Origin: an uncultured Prevotella sp.
GTDB lineage: Bacteria > Bacteroidota > Bacteroidia > Bacteroidales > Bacteroidaceae
Direction of reading: 5' to 3'
Assembly (NCBI GenBank): GCA_905233425.1
Contig: CAJOEC010000003.1
Location: 43,244-107,243 of the forward strand
DNA: 64,000 nucleotides
The notes under the pieces were generated by a model, which searched no databases, was not told where the DNA came from, and worked only from the letters and a program-made list of their open reading frames with translations. Positions 53,096 through 62,288 of this stretch are shown here, piece after piece. Made by a program: the position numbers and the translations under genes. Numbering within the stretch: position 1 is the stretch's first letter; each line of letters starts with the position of its first letter.

Positions 53096-53129
53096 AAAAA
53101 GTGTTGCATTTGACCATGCGGCACTTTTT
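53096..53129 (+). terminator. Intrinsic terminator after the iron-uptake operon
   Basis: AAAAAGTG-TT-GCAT, loop, ATGC-GG-CACTTTTT: a stem with a small internal loop, followed by a T-run. It separates the di-haem oxidoreductase gene from GH115-GH43. Confidence 0.8.
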
Positions 53130-53177
53130 ATTTAACTATTTGAAACGAAAACGAAAACCCAAGTCACCATTATTCAA

Positions 53178-53185
53178 TATTTTTG
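53178..53185 (+). promoter_or_regulatory. Promoter -7 element for GH115-GH43
   Basis: TATTTTTG, 22 bp before the ATG at 53208. Confidence 0.6.
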
Positions 53186-53207
53186 TGGCAAAAACGTTAT
53201 ATAGAAT

Positions 53208-56200
53208 ATGAAGCGACTTGTTTTATCCTTGTTTGCCTTAGTGCAAATGGCAATGCTCTCAGCCGCAGAGCAGTTCATCAGTTTCTCCCAACAGCCGGGG
53301 GCGTTCAGTCTGGCCAATGCCACCATCTGCTATAGTGACAACGACAACGAGGGAGTGAAGATTGCCCTTCGCAATCTCCAGACCGACATGGAGCGGGTGT
53401 TGGGAAAGGCCCCGCAGCTGTCATCTTCCACTACGGATGGGCTGACCATACTCGTCGGCACTCTCGGCAAGAACCCCGCCATCGACAAAATGGTTAATGG
53501 TAAATCCGCAAATCGTCAATTATCTGACCTGAAGGGCAAGCGCGAAAAGTTCATCATCACCAATGTCGACGGCAAGGTGGTCATCGCCGGCAGCGACCGC
53601 CGGGGCACCATCTACGGCATCTACGAGCTGTCGCGCCAGTTGGGTGTCTCGCCGTGGTACTGGTGGGCCGACGCACCCATAGCCAAGCACGACGACGTTT
53701 GGTTCATCCCCGGCACCTATACCGACGGCGAACCCGCCGTGGAGTTCCGCGGACTGTTCCTCAACGACGAGGCTCCCTGCCTCACGTCGTGGGTGAAGAA
53801 CACCTGGGGCACAGACTACGGCGACCACCGTTTCTACGAGAAAGTCTTCGAGCTTATCCTCCGTCTGAAGGGCAATTTCCTCTGGCCCGCCATGTGGGGA
53901 TGGGCTTTCTATGCCGACGACCCTGAGAACGGCAAGACCGCCGACCGCATGGGTGTCATCATGGGTACCTCGCACCACGAGCCAATGGCCCGCAACCATC
54001 AGGAGTATGCCCGACGCCGCCAGGAGTGGGGAGCATGGAACTACCAGACGAACCAGACGAAGCTCGACCAGTTCTTCCGCGAGGGCATCGAGCGGATGAA
54101 TGGCACCGAGGACATCGTGACCATCGGTATGCGCGGCGACGGCGACGAGGCCATGAGCGACAAGGCCGACACGCAGCTCATGGAGCGAATCATCACCAAC
54201 CAGCGCAAGATCATCAAGGAGGTGACGAAGAAACCCGCCGAGAAGACCACCCAGGTGTGGGCATTATATAAAGAGGTTCAGGACTACTACGATGCCGGGT
54301 TGCGTGTGCCCGACGACGTGATGATCCTCATCAGCGACGACAACTGGGGCGACATTCGCCGCGTGCCCGTCAACGAGAAGGAGCGTGCCCGAAAGGGCGG
54401 CTGGGGCATCTACTACCATGTGGACTACGTCGGTGCTCCCCGAAACACTAAGTGGCTCAACGTCACCCAAACGCAGCAGATGTTCGAGCAGCTCTCATTG
54501 GCATACGACTTCGGCATACAGCGAATGTGGATTCTCAACGTCGGCGACCTGAAGCCCATGGAATACCCCATACAGCTCTTCATGGACATGGCCTGGAACC
54601 CCAAGGAGTACAACCTCCAGAACGTCACCGGCCACACCCGCCGTTTCTTCGGTTCAGTACTTAGCGGCGGTGCCGCCGAGGAGGCCGCAGCCATCTACAA
54701 CCAGAACTGCCAGTACATGGCCCGCGTCACCCCCGAGATGCTCGACGCACGCACATATAATATTGAGACCGGCGAGTGGAAACAGGTGGCCGACGACTAC
54801 CAGCGCCTTGAACTGCGCGCCCTGCGCCTCTACGACCAGGTGCCCGCCGAGGCCCGCGACTTCTACCGCCAGACCATACTCTTCCCCGTGCAGGCCATGG
54901 CTAACCTCTACGACATGTACTACGCCCAGGCCATGAACCATTACTTGGCCCGCCGCAACGCCCCAGACGCCAACCTCTGGGCCGACCGTGTGGCCCAGTG
55001 TTTCCGCCGTGACTCCCTGCTCTGCGCCGCCTATAATACCGACATAGCCGGAGGCAAGTGGAACGGCATGATGACTCAGAAACACATCGGCTACCGCTCG
55101 TGGAACGACAATTTCCGCCGCGACATGCTGCCACAGACCACCACCGTTAAAAGTGAAGAGGTAAAAGTGAATAGCGATAAATTTGCTACCGCAGAAGGTT
55201 GCGCGACAGCAACAGGCGGCTACTCATTCGCCCACAGCAACGGCTACGTCTCGATGGAGGCCGAGCACTTCTACATCGCCACCGCCTCGGAAGGTACCGC
55301 CTGGCAGGTCTATCCCTACTACGGACGCACACGCAGCGCCTTAGCCCTCACGCCCTACACCAAGCCCGTCGGCGACGCCTCGCTGACCTACCGCTTCACC
55401 CTGCCCGGCGATGCGCCCGACTCCGTGAAGGTACATGTCGTAGTCAAGTCGACCCTCGACTTCCTCAACGTCGGCGGCCATGAGTACTCCGTCAGTCTCG
55501 ACGGCTCGGCTACTAAGACCGTCAATTTCAACAAGACCCTCGTCGACCGCCAGCCCTACATGTACTCTGAGTTCTATCCCACAATCGCCCGCCGCGTGGT
55601 GGAGAAGGTGGTCACCGTGCCCGTCGGCAAAGGTGTTTCTGGGAGCACGGGCGTCTCGCCAGCATCAGGGGCTTTGCACGAGCTGACCATCCACCCCTGC
55701 CATCCCGGCATCGTCTTCGAGAAGATTGTCGTCGACTTCGGAGGCTACAAGCCCTCCTACCTCTTCATGGACGAGTCTGAATACACTCACGAACAGAAAT
55801 CTGATAATAAACAAGCACAAGAGGTAACCACTCCCCTCCCTCTCAGGGAGGGGCAAGGGGGTGGGTCTGCAGTCCACAATCCCATGCTCTGGGCCGACGT
55901 TCCCGACCCCGACATCATCCGTGTGGGCGACACATATTATCTTATGTCGACCACCATGCACCTCATGCCCGGCGCCCCGGTGATGAAGTCGAAGGACCTG
56001 CGCCACTGGGAGATTGCCAGCTACATCTTCGACCGTCTGACCGACTCGCCGAAGTACGACATGCAGGAAGGCACAGTCTACGGACGCGGACAATGGGCTA
56101 CATCGCTGAAGTATCATAAAGGCAAGTTCTACGTCCTGTTCGCCCCCAACGAGGCCGGCGACATGGGACAGACATACATCTGCACGGCAGAAAAGGCCGA

Positions 56201-57455
56201 AGGCCCATGGACTGTGCACTCACGACTGCGCCATTTCCACGACGCCTCGCTGTTCTTCGACGATGACGACCGCGTCTACGTGGTCTACGGCACCGGCGAG
56301 CTGGTGGAGCTGAACAAAGACCTCACCGATGTCATCGAAGGCTCCCACCGCCAGATATTCCAGCGCGAGGAAGACGAGCGCGGACTGCTCGAAGGCTCGC
56401 GTATGTTGAAGCACAACGGCAAATACTACCTGCAGATGATCAGCCACGTCTTCGCCCCCGGCCGTCATCGCCGCGAGGTGTGCTACCGTGCCGACGACAT
56501 CCGTGGCCCGTATGAGAAGAAAGTCATACTGGAGAGCGACTTCGGCGGCTTCCCCTACGTTGGCCAGGGTACTGCCGTCGACGGTCCTAACGGCGAGTGG
56601 TATGCCGTCATCTTCCAGGATCGCGGTGGCGTAGGCCGCGTGCCCCTGCTCATGCCCTGCACATGGAAGGACGGCTGGCCCATGCTCGGCGACAGCAACG
56701 GGAAAGTGCCGGAAACGATAAGTGTTAAGAGTTCAGAGTTGAGTGACGCTAACTCTGGGAGCAAGACAAAAGTCTCTCAACCCTCAACCCTCAACTCTCA
56801 ACCCATCATCCCACAGCAGATTACCCTCAGCGACGATTTCTCCGCAAAGAAGCTCAACCTCTGCTGGCAATGGAACCACAACCCCGTGGACGAGGCATGG
56901 AGTCTGAACGACCGCCCCGGCTTCCTCCGACTGAAGACCAGCCGTGTGGTGCCCAACCTCTACTTAGCCCCCAACACGCTGACCCAGCGCATGGAAGGCC
57001 CAACGTGCAGCGGCGTCATCAGCATCGACATCTCGCACATGAAGGACGGCGACCTCGCCGGCATCAGCGCCTTCAACGGCGACTCGGGCGTGCTTACCAT
57101 CAAGTGCGAGGGCAACAACTTCACCCTTGAGATGAGCGAACAGAAGGTGAGCCTCACCGACCGCGAGAAAGCTGTGACCAATGTCGAAGAGAAAGTCATA
57201 GAGAGCGTAGTGCTCGAGCAGGCCAAGAAAATCTGGCTGCGAGTCGACGGCGACTTCCAGCAAGGCCATGGCGATGCCGCCAACTTCTTCTACAGCATGG
57301 ACGGCAAGGAATGGAAGCAGATTGGCACGAAGAACTACCGCATGGTGTTCGACTACCGCCGCTTCTTCATGGGGTCGAAGTTCGGCATCTTCTGCTACGC
57401 CACGAAGGCCACCGGCGGCTATGTCGACATCGACGAGTTCAAGTATTCCAGATAA
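53208..57455 (+). CDS. Secreted GH115-GH43 fusion (alpha-glucuronidase plus xylosidase/arabinofuranosidase)
   Basis: 1415 residues with a signal peptide. Residues ~20-860 are GH115: YGIYELSRQLGVSPWYWWAD, EFRGLFLNDEAPCLTSW, NFLWPAMWGWAF and MGTSHHEPMARN line the active site for 4-O-methyl-glucuronic acid on xylan. Residues ~890-1165 are GH43: WADVPDPDIIRVGDTYYL (catalytic Asp) and GLLEGSRMLKHNGKYYLQ (catalytic Glu). Residues ~1190-1415 form a beta-sandwich often found after GH43. The pairing suits glucurono-arabinoxylan. Four repeat-like inserts (near residues 647, 809, 875 and 1173) sit in linkers, and the one near 875 is the junction of the two enzymes. Confidence 0.92.
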   Translation: MKRLVLSLFALVQMAMLSAAEQFISFSQQPGAFSLANATICYSDNDNEGVKIALRNLQTDMERVLGKAPQLSSSTTDGLTILVGTLGKNPAIDKMVNGKSANRQLSDLKGKREKFIITNVDGKVVIAGSDRRGTIYGIYELSRQLGVSPWYWWADAPIAKHDDVWFIPGTYTDGEPAVEFRGLFLNDEAPCLTSWVKNTWGTDYGDHRFYEKVFELILRLKGNFLWPAMWGWAFYADDPENGKTADRMGVIMGTSHHEPMARNHQEYARRRQEWGAWNYQTNQTKLDQFFREGIERMNGTEDIVTIGMRGDGDEAMSDKADTQLMERIITNQRKIIKEVTKKPAEKTTQVWALYKEVQDYYDAGLRVPDDVMILISDDNWGDIRRVPVNEKERARKGGWGIYYHVDYVGAPRNTKWLNVTQTQQMFEQLSLAYDFGIQRMWILNVGDLKPMEYPIQLFMDMAWNPKEYNLQNVTGHTRRFFGSVLSGGAAEEAAAIYNQNCQYMARVTPEMLDARTYNIETGEWKQVADDYQRLELRALRLYDQVPAEARDFYRQTILFPVQAMANLYDMYYAQAMNHYLARRNAPDANLWADRVAQCFRRDSLLCAAYNTDIAGGKWNGMMTQKHIGYRSWNDNFRRDMLPQTTTVKSEEVKVNSDKFATAEGCATATGGYSFAHSNGYVSMEAEHFYIATASEGTAWQVYPYYGRTRSALALTPYTKPVGDASLTYRFTLPGDAPDSVKVHVVVKSTLDFLNVGGHEYSVSLDGSATKTVNFNKTLVDRQPYMYSEFYPTIARRVVEKVVTVPVGKGVSGSTGVSPASGALHELTIHPCHPGIVFEKIVVDFGGYKPSYLFMDESEYTHEQKSDNKQAQEVTTPLPLREGQGGGSAVHNPMLWADVPDPDIIRVGDTYYLMSTTMHLMPGAPVMKSKDLRHWEIASYIFDRLTDSPKYDMQEGTVYGRGQWATSLKYHKGKFYVLFAPNEAGDMGQTYICTAEKAEGPWTVHSRLRHFHDASLFFDDDDRVYVVYGTGELVELNKDLTDVIEGSHRQIFQREEDERGLLEGSRMLKHNGKYYLQMISHVFAPGRHRREVCYRADDIRGPYEKKVILESDFGGFPYVGQGTAVDGPNGEWYAVIFQDRGGVGRVPLLMPCTWKDGWPMLGDSNGKVPETISVKSSELSDANSGSKTKVSQPSTLNSQPIIPQQITLSDDFSAKKLNLCWQWNHNPVDEAWSLNDRPGFLRLKTSRVVPNLYLAPNTLTQRMEGPTCSGVISIDISHMKDGDLAGISAFNGDSGVLTIKCEGNNFTLEMSEQKVSLTDREKAVTNVEEKVIESVVLEQAKKIWLRVDGDFQQGHGDAANFFYSMDGKEWKQIGTKNYRMVFDYRRFFMGSKFGIFCYATKATGGYVDIDEFKYSR
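55146..55200 (+). repeat. In-frame repeat-like insert in GH115-GH43 (residues ~647-664)
   Basis: AAAGTGAAGAGG, AAAAGTGAATAG, then AAATTTGCTACCGC. It is AT-richer than its surroundings and follows the same pattern as the coaBC insert at 22126. Confidence 0.55.
55636..55667 (+). repeat. In-frame GGGAGCACGGGCGTCTCGCC insert in GH115-GH43
   Basis: Encodes GSTGVSPAS in a loop of the GH115 C-terminal domain. The DNA has the look of a GGGAGC(A/G)CGGGCGTC-type dispersed repeat. Only one copy is in this window. Confidence 0.4.
55831..55871 (+). repeat. Partial GGGGAGGGG-family element as the GH115/GH43 linker
   Basis: CTCCCCTCCC-TCTC-AGGGAGGGG followed by GGGGGTGGGTCTG matches one arm of the 49901-50019 element. 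It encodes TPLPLREGQGGGSA between the two catalytic domains. Confidence 0.75.
56724..56804 (+). repeat. In-frame palindromic insert in GH115-GH43 (residues ~1173-1199)
   Basis: GTTAAGAGTTCAGAGTTGAG at 56724 is nearly the reverse complement of CTCAACCCTCAACTCTCAAC near 56782. A ~35-bp central loop separates the arms. It lies between the GH43 domain and the C-terminal sandwich. Confidence 0.7.
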
Positions 57456-57494
57456 AAAAGACGGCAATTCCTCAGAGGAACAGCATATTACGAC

Positions 57495-58625
57495 ATGAGA
57501 TACTCCTACTGCTTTGCCATGCTCACGATGCTTCTCACATCGTGTATCAAGGACGAGCCGAAGAACATGGAATGCGATGTTCTTGAAGCATGGGTAGAGG
57601 GCGACGACGTGGCCCGGCATTTCAGCCAGGCCACCGACATGCGTATCAGCGACGTGCCTTCAAGCGTCGAACTGCTGACATTCACCGTACGCCAGCGTGC
57701 CTCGCTGACACCCTTGGCCGTACACTTCACGCTCACACCCGGAGCGACCATCGCCCCGGCCAACGGCAGCACGCAGGACTTCAGCAAAGACCCAGTCGTC
57801 TATACCGTGACATCCGAGGACGGCCAGTGGCACCGCAACTACAAGGTGGACTTCGTTGAGGCCATGCTGCCCAGCAGCCGACACGACTTCGAGGACTTCG
57901 AACTGAGCACCAACGGCCGATTCCACGTTTGGTTTGAAAAGGGCGACGACGGCAAGAAGGAATACATCTGGGCATCGGGCAACGAGGGCTTCATGATTGC
58001 CAGCCCCAACGCAGCCGTCACAGACTATCCCACCGTGTCCGACGAGGACGGCGTGGACGGCTGTTGTGTCAGGCTGACCACCCGTTCCACGGGGTCATGG
58101 GGAAAGACGTTCAAGAAGCCCATAGCTGCCGGCAACCTGTTCTTGGGTGCCTTCGACAGCAAGTATGCGCTTACCAACACGTTGAAGACCACCCTGATGG
58201 GCATTGCCTACACCAAGGAGCCTGTGAAGGTGACAGGCTACTACAAGTACAGTCCCGGCGAGACATTCACCGACAAGGATTTCAACGAGGTGGCCGACCG
58301 CATCGACGAGCCAAGCATCTACTCTGTGCTCTATATCAACCACGACGAGCAGGGCGACGAGGTGATGCTCCACGGCGACGACGTACTCAGCAGTCCCTAC
58401 ATTGTGCGCAAGGCACAAGTGGCCTCGCTGCCGGCCACCAGCCAATGGCGGCAGTTCGAGATGACATTCGAGGGCGACACCCCCATCGATGCCGCGTTGC
58501 TGGCCAACCGTGGCTACAACCTGGCACTTGTGTTCTCGTCGAGTAAGACGGGCGACACTTTCGAGGGGGCCGTGGGCAGCACTCTATATATAGACAATGT
58601 GGAAATCACATTCAGGACGGAATAA
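57495..58625 (+). CDS. PCMD-domain lipoprotein
   Basis: 376 residues with a lipobox (MLTMLLTSCIKDE). An Ig-like N-terminal half (FTLTPGATIAPANGSTQDF) is followed by a C-terminal jelly-roll with SVLYINHDEQGDE and GSTLYIDNVEITF, matching the putative carbohydrate metabolism domain (PF13201). Such proteins sit at the surface near glycan-use genes; the function is not established. It begins 39 bp after GH115-GH43 and is probably co-transcribed. Confidence 0.82.
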   Translation: MRYSYCFAMLTMLLTSCIKDEPKNMECDVLEAWVEGDDVARHFSQATDMRISDVPSSVELLTFTVRQRASLTPLAVHFTLTPGATIAPANGSTQDFSKDPVVYTVTSEDGQWHRNYKVDFVEAMLPSSRHDFEDFELSTNGRFHVWFEKGDDGKKEYIWASGNEGFMIASPNAAVTDYPTVSDEDGVDGCCVRLTTRSTGSWGKTFKKPIAAGNLFLGAFDSKYALTNTLKTTLMGIAYTKEPVKVTGYYKYSPGETFTDKDFNEVADRIDEPSIYSVLYINHDEQGDEVMLHGDDVLSSPYIVRKAQVASLPATSQWRQFEMTFEGDTPIDAALLANRGYNLALVFSSSKTGDTFEGAVGSTLYIDNVEITFRTE

Positions 58626-58644
58626 AGGATTGAAGAGGGAACAA

Positions 58645-59406
58645 ATGAAACCAAGATACATATCACTATTGCTCACCTTTCTTGTGGCACTCGCCGCACA
58701 CCCCGCCCCGCCACAGCGAACCACGGAGAGGCTGCAGGTGAAAGCACGAGTGGGCTACAGCATAGGCGGAACGGCCCCATTGGGACTCCCGGCCAGCATA
58801 CGCAGCATCGAATCGTTCAGGCTCACACCCAACTTCATGGTGGGAGCCGACGTCATGTATCAGCTGTCGGAGAAGCTCGGACTGCAGACGGCCCTGCATT
58901 ATGAGATCAAAGACATGGACGGCGAGGTGACAACCAAGGGCTATCACATGAAAGTGAACATGGACGACGACGAGCTGGAAGGCCTCTACACCGGCCGCGT
59001 GCGCCAGAAGGTGCGCCAGCGAATGTTCACCATCCCCATTCAGCTGACCTGCGAACTAAGCAGGAAAGTGCAGTTGAAGGCCGGCCCCTACTTGTCGCTG
59101 CTGCTCAGCAAAGGGTTCACGGGCTATGCCTTCGACGGCTACATGCGCAAAGACACCCCCACAGGTGTCAAGGTGGTGATGGGTAACAACGAAAACGAAT
59201 GGGCCACCTACGACTTCAGCGAGGACATGCGCAAATGGCAGATGGGCTTAGCCGTGGGCATTGACTGGGCTTTCCACCGCAACATAGGCTTGTCGGCCGA
59301 CCTCTCATGGGGTCTCACCGGCATCCACCACAGCAGTTTCAAGACTGTTGAGCAGACCCTCTACCCTATCTACGGGACTATAGGGGTGTTCTATAGAATC
59401 AACTAA
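58645..59406 (+). CDS. Outer-membrane beta-barrel protein (OMP_b-brl_2-like)
   Basis: 253 residues with a signal peptide (YISLLLTFLVALAAHPA). Alternating strands (LTPNFMVGADVMYQLSEKLG, LKAGPYLSLLLSKGF, GLAVGIDWAFHRNIGLSAD) form a small barrel typical of PF13568 proteins. The function is unknown. I use ATG 58645, since the upstream in-frame part only overlaps the preceding gene. It is encoded between two PCMD proteins and so is probably part of the same surface unit. Confidence 0.8.
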   Translation: MKPRYISLLLTFLVALAAHPAPPQRTTERLQVKARVGYSIGGTAPLGLPASIRSIESFRLTPNFMVGADVMYQLSEKLGLQTALHYEIKDMDGEVTTKGYHMKVNMDDDELEGLYTGRVRQKVRQRMFTIPIQLTCELSRKVQLKAGPYLSLLLSKGFTGYAFDGYMRKDTPTGVKVVMGNNENEWATYDFSEDMRKWQMGLAVGIDWAFHRNIGLSADLSWGLTGIHHSSFKTVEQTLYPIYGTIGVFYRIN

Positions 59407-59444
59407 CCACATTTCACATAATTAATTTAATCTAACAACAAAGT

Positions 59445-60953
59445 ATGAGAATCGTTTCTACATTACTGTTTTCAGCCATGACAGCCATCGCTGTACATGC
59501 AACCGACTACAACGTACCCATCACAGTCACCGTAAACGGTGTGACATCTGAGCAGACCGGAGTTATCACTATCGTTGAAAACGAAGGGCTGTACGACCTC
59601 ACCCTGAAAAACTTTATGCTTCAGAGCGAAAACGGCCCCATGGGAGTGGGCAACGTCGAGCTGAAGGGAATCGAGCCATGCCAGGACGGCAACGCCACAC
59701 TCCTCTTCGTCAACGACCAGATACCAATCACCAACGGCGACGACCCCAGCGTGGTTTTCTGGATGGCAAGCATACTGCCACCCGTCAACGTGCAGCTGCG
59801 AGCAAAAATCGAAGGCGACCATCTGCGCAGTTACATCGACATCGACATGATGGAGAGCCTGGGGCAGATCATCAAGGTGGCCATCGGCGGCGGCTACCAG
59901 ATGCCGAACTTCGGCTTTGAGTCATGGCACACCTCAACAGAAGGCTATGTCGAGCCTAACGGATGGCACTCTTTCGAGAGCGCTACGGGCACATTTGCCC
60001 CATTGGCCGGCCACCACATCGACAAGTCGAACGATGCCCACACGGGTGAGGCCAGCGCACGCATCTTCTCGACATCAATCTTCGGCATCGTGGCCAATGG
60101 CACCATGACCACTGGACGCATGAACGCAGGGTCTATCAGCGCTACCGACCCGGCAAACAACGCCTACCTCGACATGGGCATGACCGATGTCGACGGCAAT
60201 GGCGACCCCTACTACACCCCAATGTATTCACGTCCCGACTCAGTGGCCGTATGGGTGAAGTTCAACCAGGGGACAGCCAACGACGAGCATCCTTACGCAA
60301 CCATCAGCGCCATAATCACCGACGGCACATACTACCAGGACCCTGAGGACAAAACCTACGACAACGTGGTGGCCAAAGCCAAGGACAACACCATTGCCGC
60401 CACCGGCGACAAGTGGGTTCGCGTCGCCGCCCCCTTTGTCTATAACGATAACGCCGTCGAGCCACAGGCCGTGCTGATAACCATCTCCACAAATGCCGAT
60501 GCCGGGCAGGGCAGCAACAACGACGTGGTGCTGGTCGACGACATTGAGTTCATCTACGATGCCAAAGTGACCGGCTTGAAGATAAAAGACCAGGACGTGA
60601 CAGCCTTCAGCCCCGACAACACGTTCTACGAGATGGAGCTGAACAAGGAAATCAAAGCCGACGACATCGAGGTCACCACAGAGGGGAAGGCCCCCCACAT
60701 CATCAAGAAGGTCGAGGTGGAGGACAACCATTACATCTGTACTGTTGCAGCCATCAATGCCGACATGTCGGCAATGACAACATACGTCGTCAAGGTGAAG
60801 AGCAACGCAACGACCATCATCGAACTGCAGCCCGCAACCAGCCAGCCGGACACTCATTTCACGCTCGATGGCCGCAAGGAGAACACGCCTGTGCAGGGCA
60901 GAGTCTACATCGTCCGCCACGCCGATGGCACAGTCACAAAGATTCGCAAGTAA
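59445..60953 (+). CDS. Calycin-like plus PCMD-domain exported protein
   Basis: 502 residues with a signal peptide (STLLFSAMTAIAVHA). The N-terminal ~125 residues (DYNVPITVTVNGVTSEQTG onward) resemble the calycin-like domain (PF13944); residues ~150-370 form a PCMD jelly-roll (NFGFESWHTSTEGYVEPNGW, DVVLVDDIEFIYD). A small beta domain follows, and the protein ends GRVYIVRHADGTVTKIRK, similar to the short C-terminal tails of exported Prevotella proteins. A surface, glycan-related role is inferred from the neighbours. Confidence 0.82.
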   Translation: MRIVSTLLFSAMTAIAVHATDYNVPITVTVNGVTSEQTGVITIVENEGLYDLTLKNFMLQSENGPMGVGNVELKGIEPCQDGNATLLFVNDQIPITNGDDPSVVFWMASILPPVNVQLRAKIEGDHLRSYIDIDMMESLGQIIKVAIGGGYQMPNFGFESWHTSTEGYVEPNGWHSFESATGTFAPLAGHHIDKSNDAHTGEASARIFSTSIFGIVANGTMTTGRMNAGSISATDPANNAYLDMGMTDVDGNGDPYYTPMYSRPDSVAVWVKFNQGTANDEHPYATISAIITDGTYYQDPEDKTYDNVVAKAKDNTIAATGDKWVRVAAPFVYNDNAVEPQAVLITISTNADAGQGSNNDVVLVDDIEFIYDAKVTGLKIKDQDVTAFSPDNTFYEMELNKEIKADDIEVTTEGKAPHIIKKVEVEDNHYICTVAAINADMSAMTTYVVKVKSNATTIIELQPATSQPDTHFTLDGRKENTPVQGRVYIVRHADGTVTKIRK

Positions 60954-60958
60954 AAAAC

Positions 60959-61030
60959 TTCTGTAAAACGACCACAGATTTCACAGATTACAAGGATTCT
61001 GTAAAACGACCACAGATTTCACGGATTACA
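60959..61030 (+). repeat. ACAGATT-family unit, two direct copies
   Basis: CTGTAAAACGACCACAGATT occurs twice, 38 bp apart (60961 and 60999), each followed by TCAC(A/G)GATTACA. It fills the gap between convergent genes. Confidence 0.85.
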
Positions 61031-61032
61031 GG

Positions 61033-62280
61033 CTACTTCAGAGTAATATCCTGAAATCCGACGAGACGCCAAGACCGCTCACCAGTGCCTCTGAAATAGA
61101 CGAAGGCCTGGTAGCGGTTTTCTGTTTGGAAGAACGACCCCTCCTCGGGCAGCGTGTGGGTGGTGCCGTCGAAGTCCTCGAGAAGCAGCATGTAGTTGTA
61201 GTAGCCCAGTTTCTGCAGCACCGTGGCCTGGTAAGTCTTCGATTCGTCGTCGTATTCCATCACGTACTGGCCCGGCTCTTCGTTGGTCCACCGCCCCGAG
61301 ATGACGACGTTGGCGTCGGTGTACTCTCGGCGGGGTATCAGCTGGTAATGCACGTAGACATAGTCCGACGTGGTGTTTATCTCGTAGTTGTCGCTGTTGC
61401 GCTGCAGGTAAGCGCCGTCGGCATCCTCGTCGTAGATATAGCTGCGCCGCTCCTCGCACGCCAACGGCCATACGTGCCACGTGCGCGATGCCTCGTCCCA
61501 GCGGGTGAGGTCGAGGCCCATGGTCGGGTGCGACGGGTCGAGCACCTCAAACTTGTGGTATTCGTTTCCGGCGTCGAATATCAGCCCTCGGTTGTGCTCC
61601 CACCGCAAGCCCTGCGTGGTGACAAAGTCGGGGCGCACGCCGGTCTTCATGTTGTCCTCGCGCCCGTTCTGCATGACGAATGTCTGGAGCTGGTCGTCGG
61701 GGCGTGTCACTCGCACGCTGTTGTAGTTCACCGTCATGGCCACCTGCTGGTAGCGCCCGTTGTTTTCGATGTCGGTGTTGGTCGTTGCCCCCAAGCCGAT
61801 GTTCATCAGCGGCTCCACCACCCTCAGCTCCACTATGATGATGTCCTCGCCGGTGTCGTCGTCGGTGACCCATAGTCGGTAGTTGCCGCTCATTTTCGGC
61901 CTGCAGTCGCCGTTGGGGAATCGCAGCTCGTAATGGGTGTAGAGCACGGTGGTGTTCAGCGAGTTCTCGTAGTTGTCGATGGGCCGCCCGTTGAATCCCT
62001 GCAGCCAGTCGCTCTCGAAGAGTCCCCCCGTCGGTGTCCAGTCGGGGTTGCAAGGCTCTATTCGGTAGGTGTAGCGGTGGTACTCGTGCGACAGCTGGTC
62101 GAAGCCTATGGTGAGCACGTCCCTGCTGCCCAACTGCAGCACGGGCAGCGCCTCGAAGTCGTCGTTGAGCACCACCTGTAGCCCCTTCACGTCGGCCGTC
62201 AGCACTCTGTGCCCGGCTTGCGCTGCTATCGCCGCCGACAGCAGCAACGGCAGAAGAATCTTGCCTTTCGTCATCGTCAT
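61033..62280 (-). CDS. Type IX secretion system plug protein (DUF5103)
   Basis: 415 residues with a signal peptide (KILLPLLLSAAIAAQA). VLTIGFDQLSHEYHRYTYRI, SDWLQGFNGRPIDNYENSLN and TLYTHYELRFPN-type strands match DUF5103 (PF17116), the plug that closes the SprA translocon in type IX secretion. It should sit at the periplasmic side of the outer membrane. An ATG two residues in (62274) is an alternative start. It lies 8 bp after the TPR gene. Confidence 0.9.
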   Translation of the reverse strand: MTMTKGKILLPLLLSAAIAAQAGHRVLTADVKGLQVVLNDDFEALPVLQLGSRDVLTIGFDQLSHEYHRYTYRIEPCNPDWTPTGGLFESDWLQGFNGRPIDNYENSLNTTVLYTHYELRFPNGDCRPKMSGNYRLWVTDDDTGEDIIIVELRVVEPLMNIGLGATTNTDIENNGRYQQVAMTVNYNSVRVTRPDDQLQTFVMQNGREDNMKTGVRPDFVTTQGLRWEHNRGLIFDAGNEYHKFEVLDPSHPTMGLDLTRWDEASRTWHVWPLACEERRSYIYDEDADGAYLQRNSDNYEINTTSDYVYVHYQLIPRREYTDANVVISGRWTNEEPGQYVMEYDDESKTYQATVLQKLGYYNYMLLLEDFDGTTHTLPEEGSFFQTENRYQAFVYFRGTGERSWRLVGFQDITLK

Positions 62281-62288
62281 TGTCTTTT

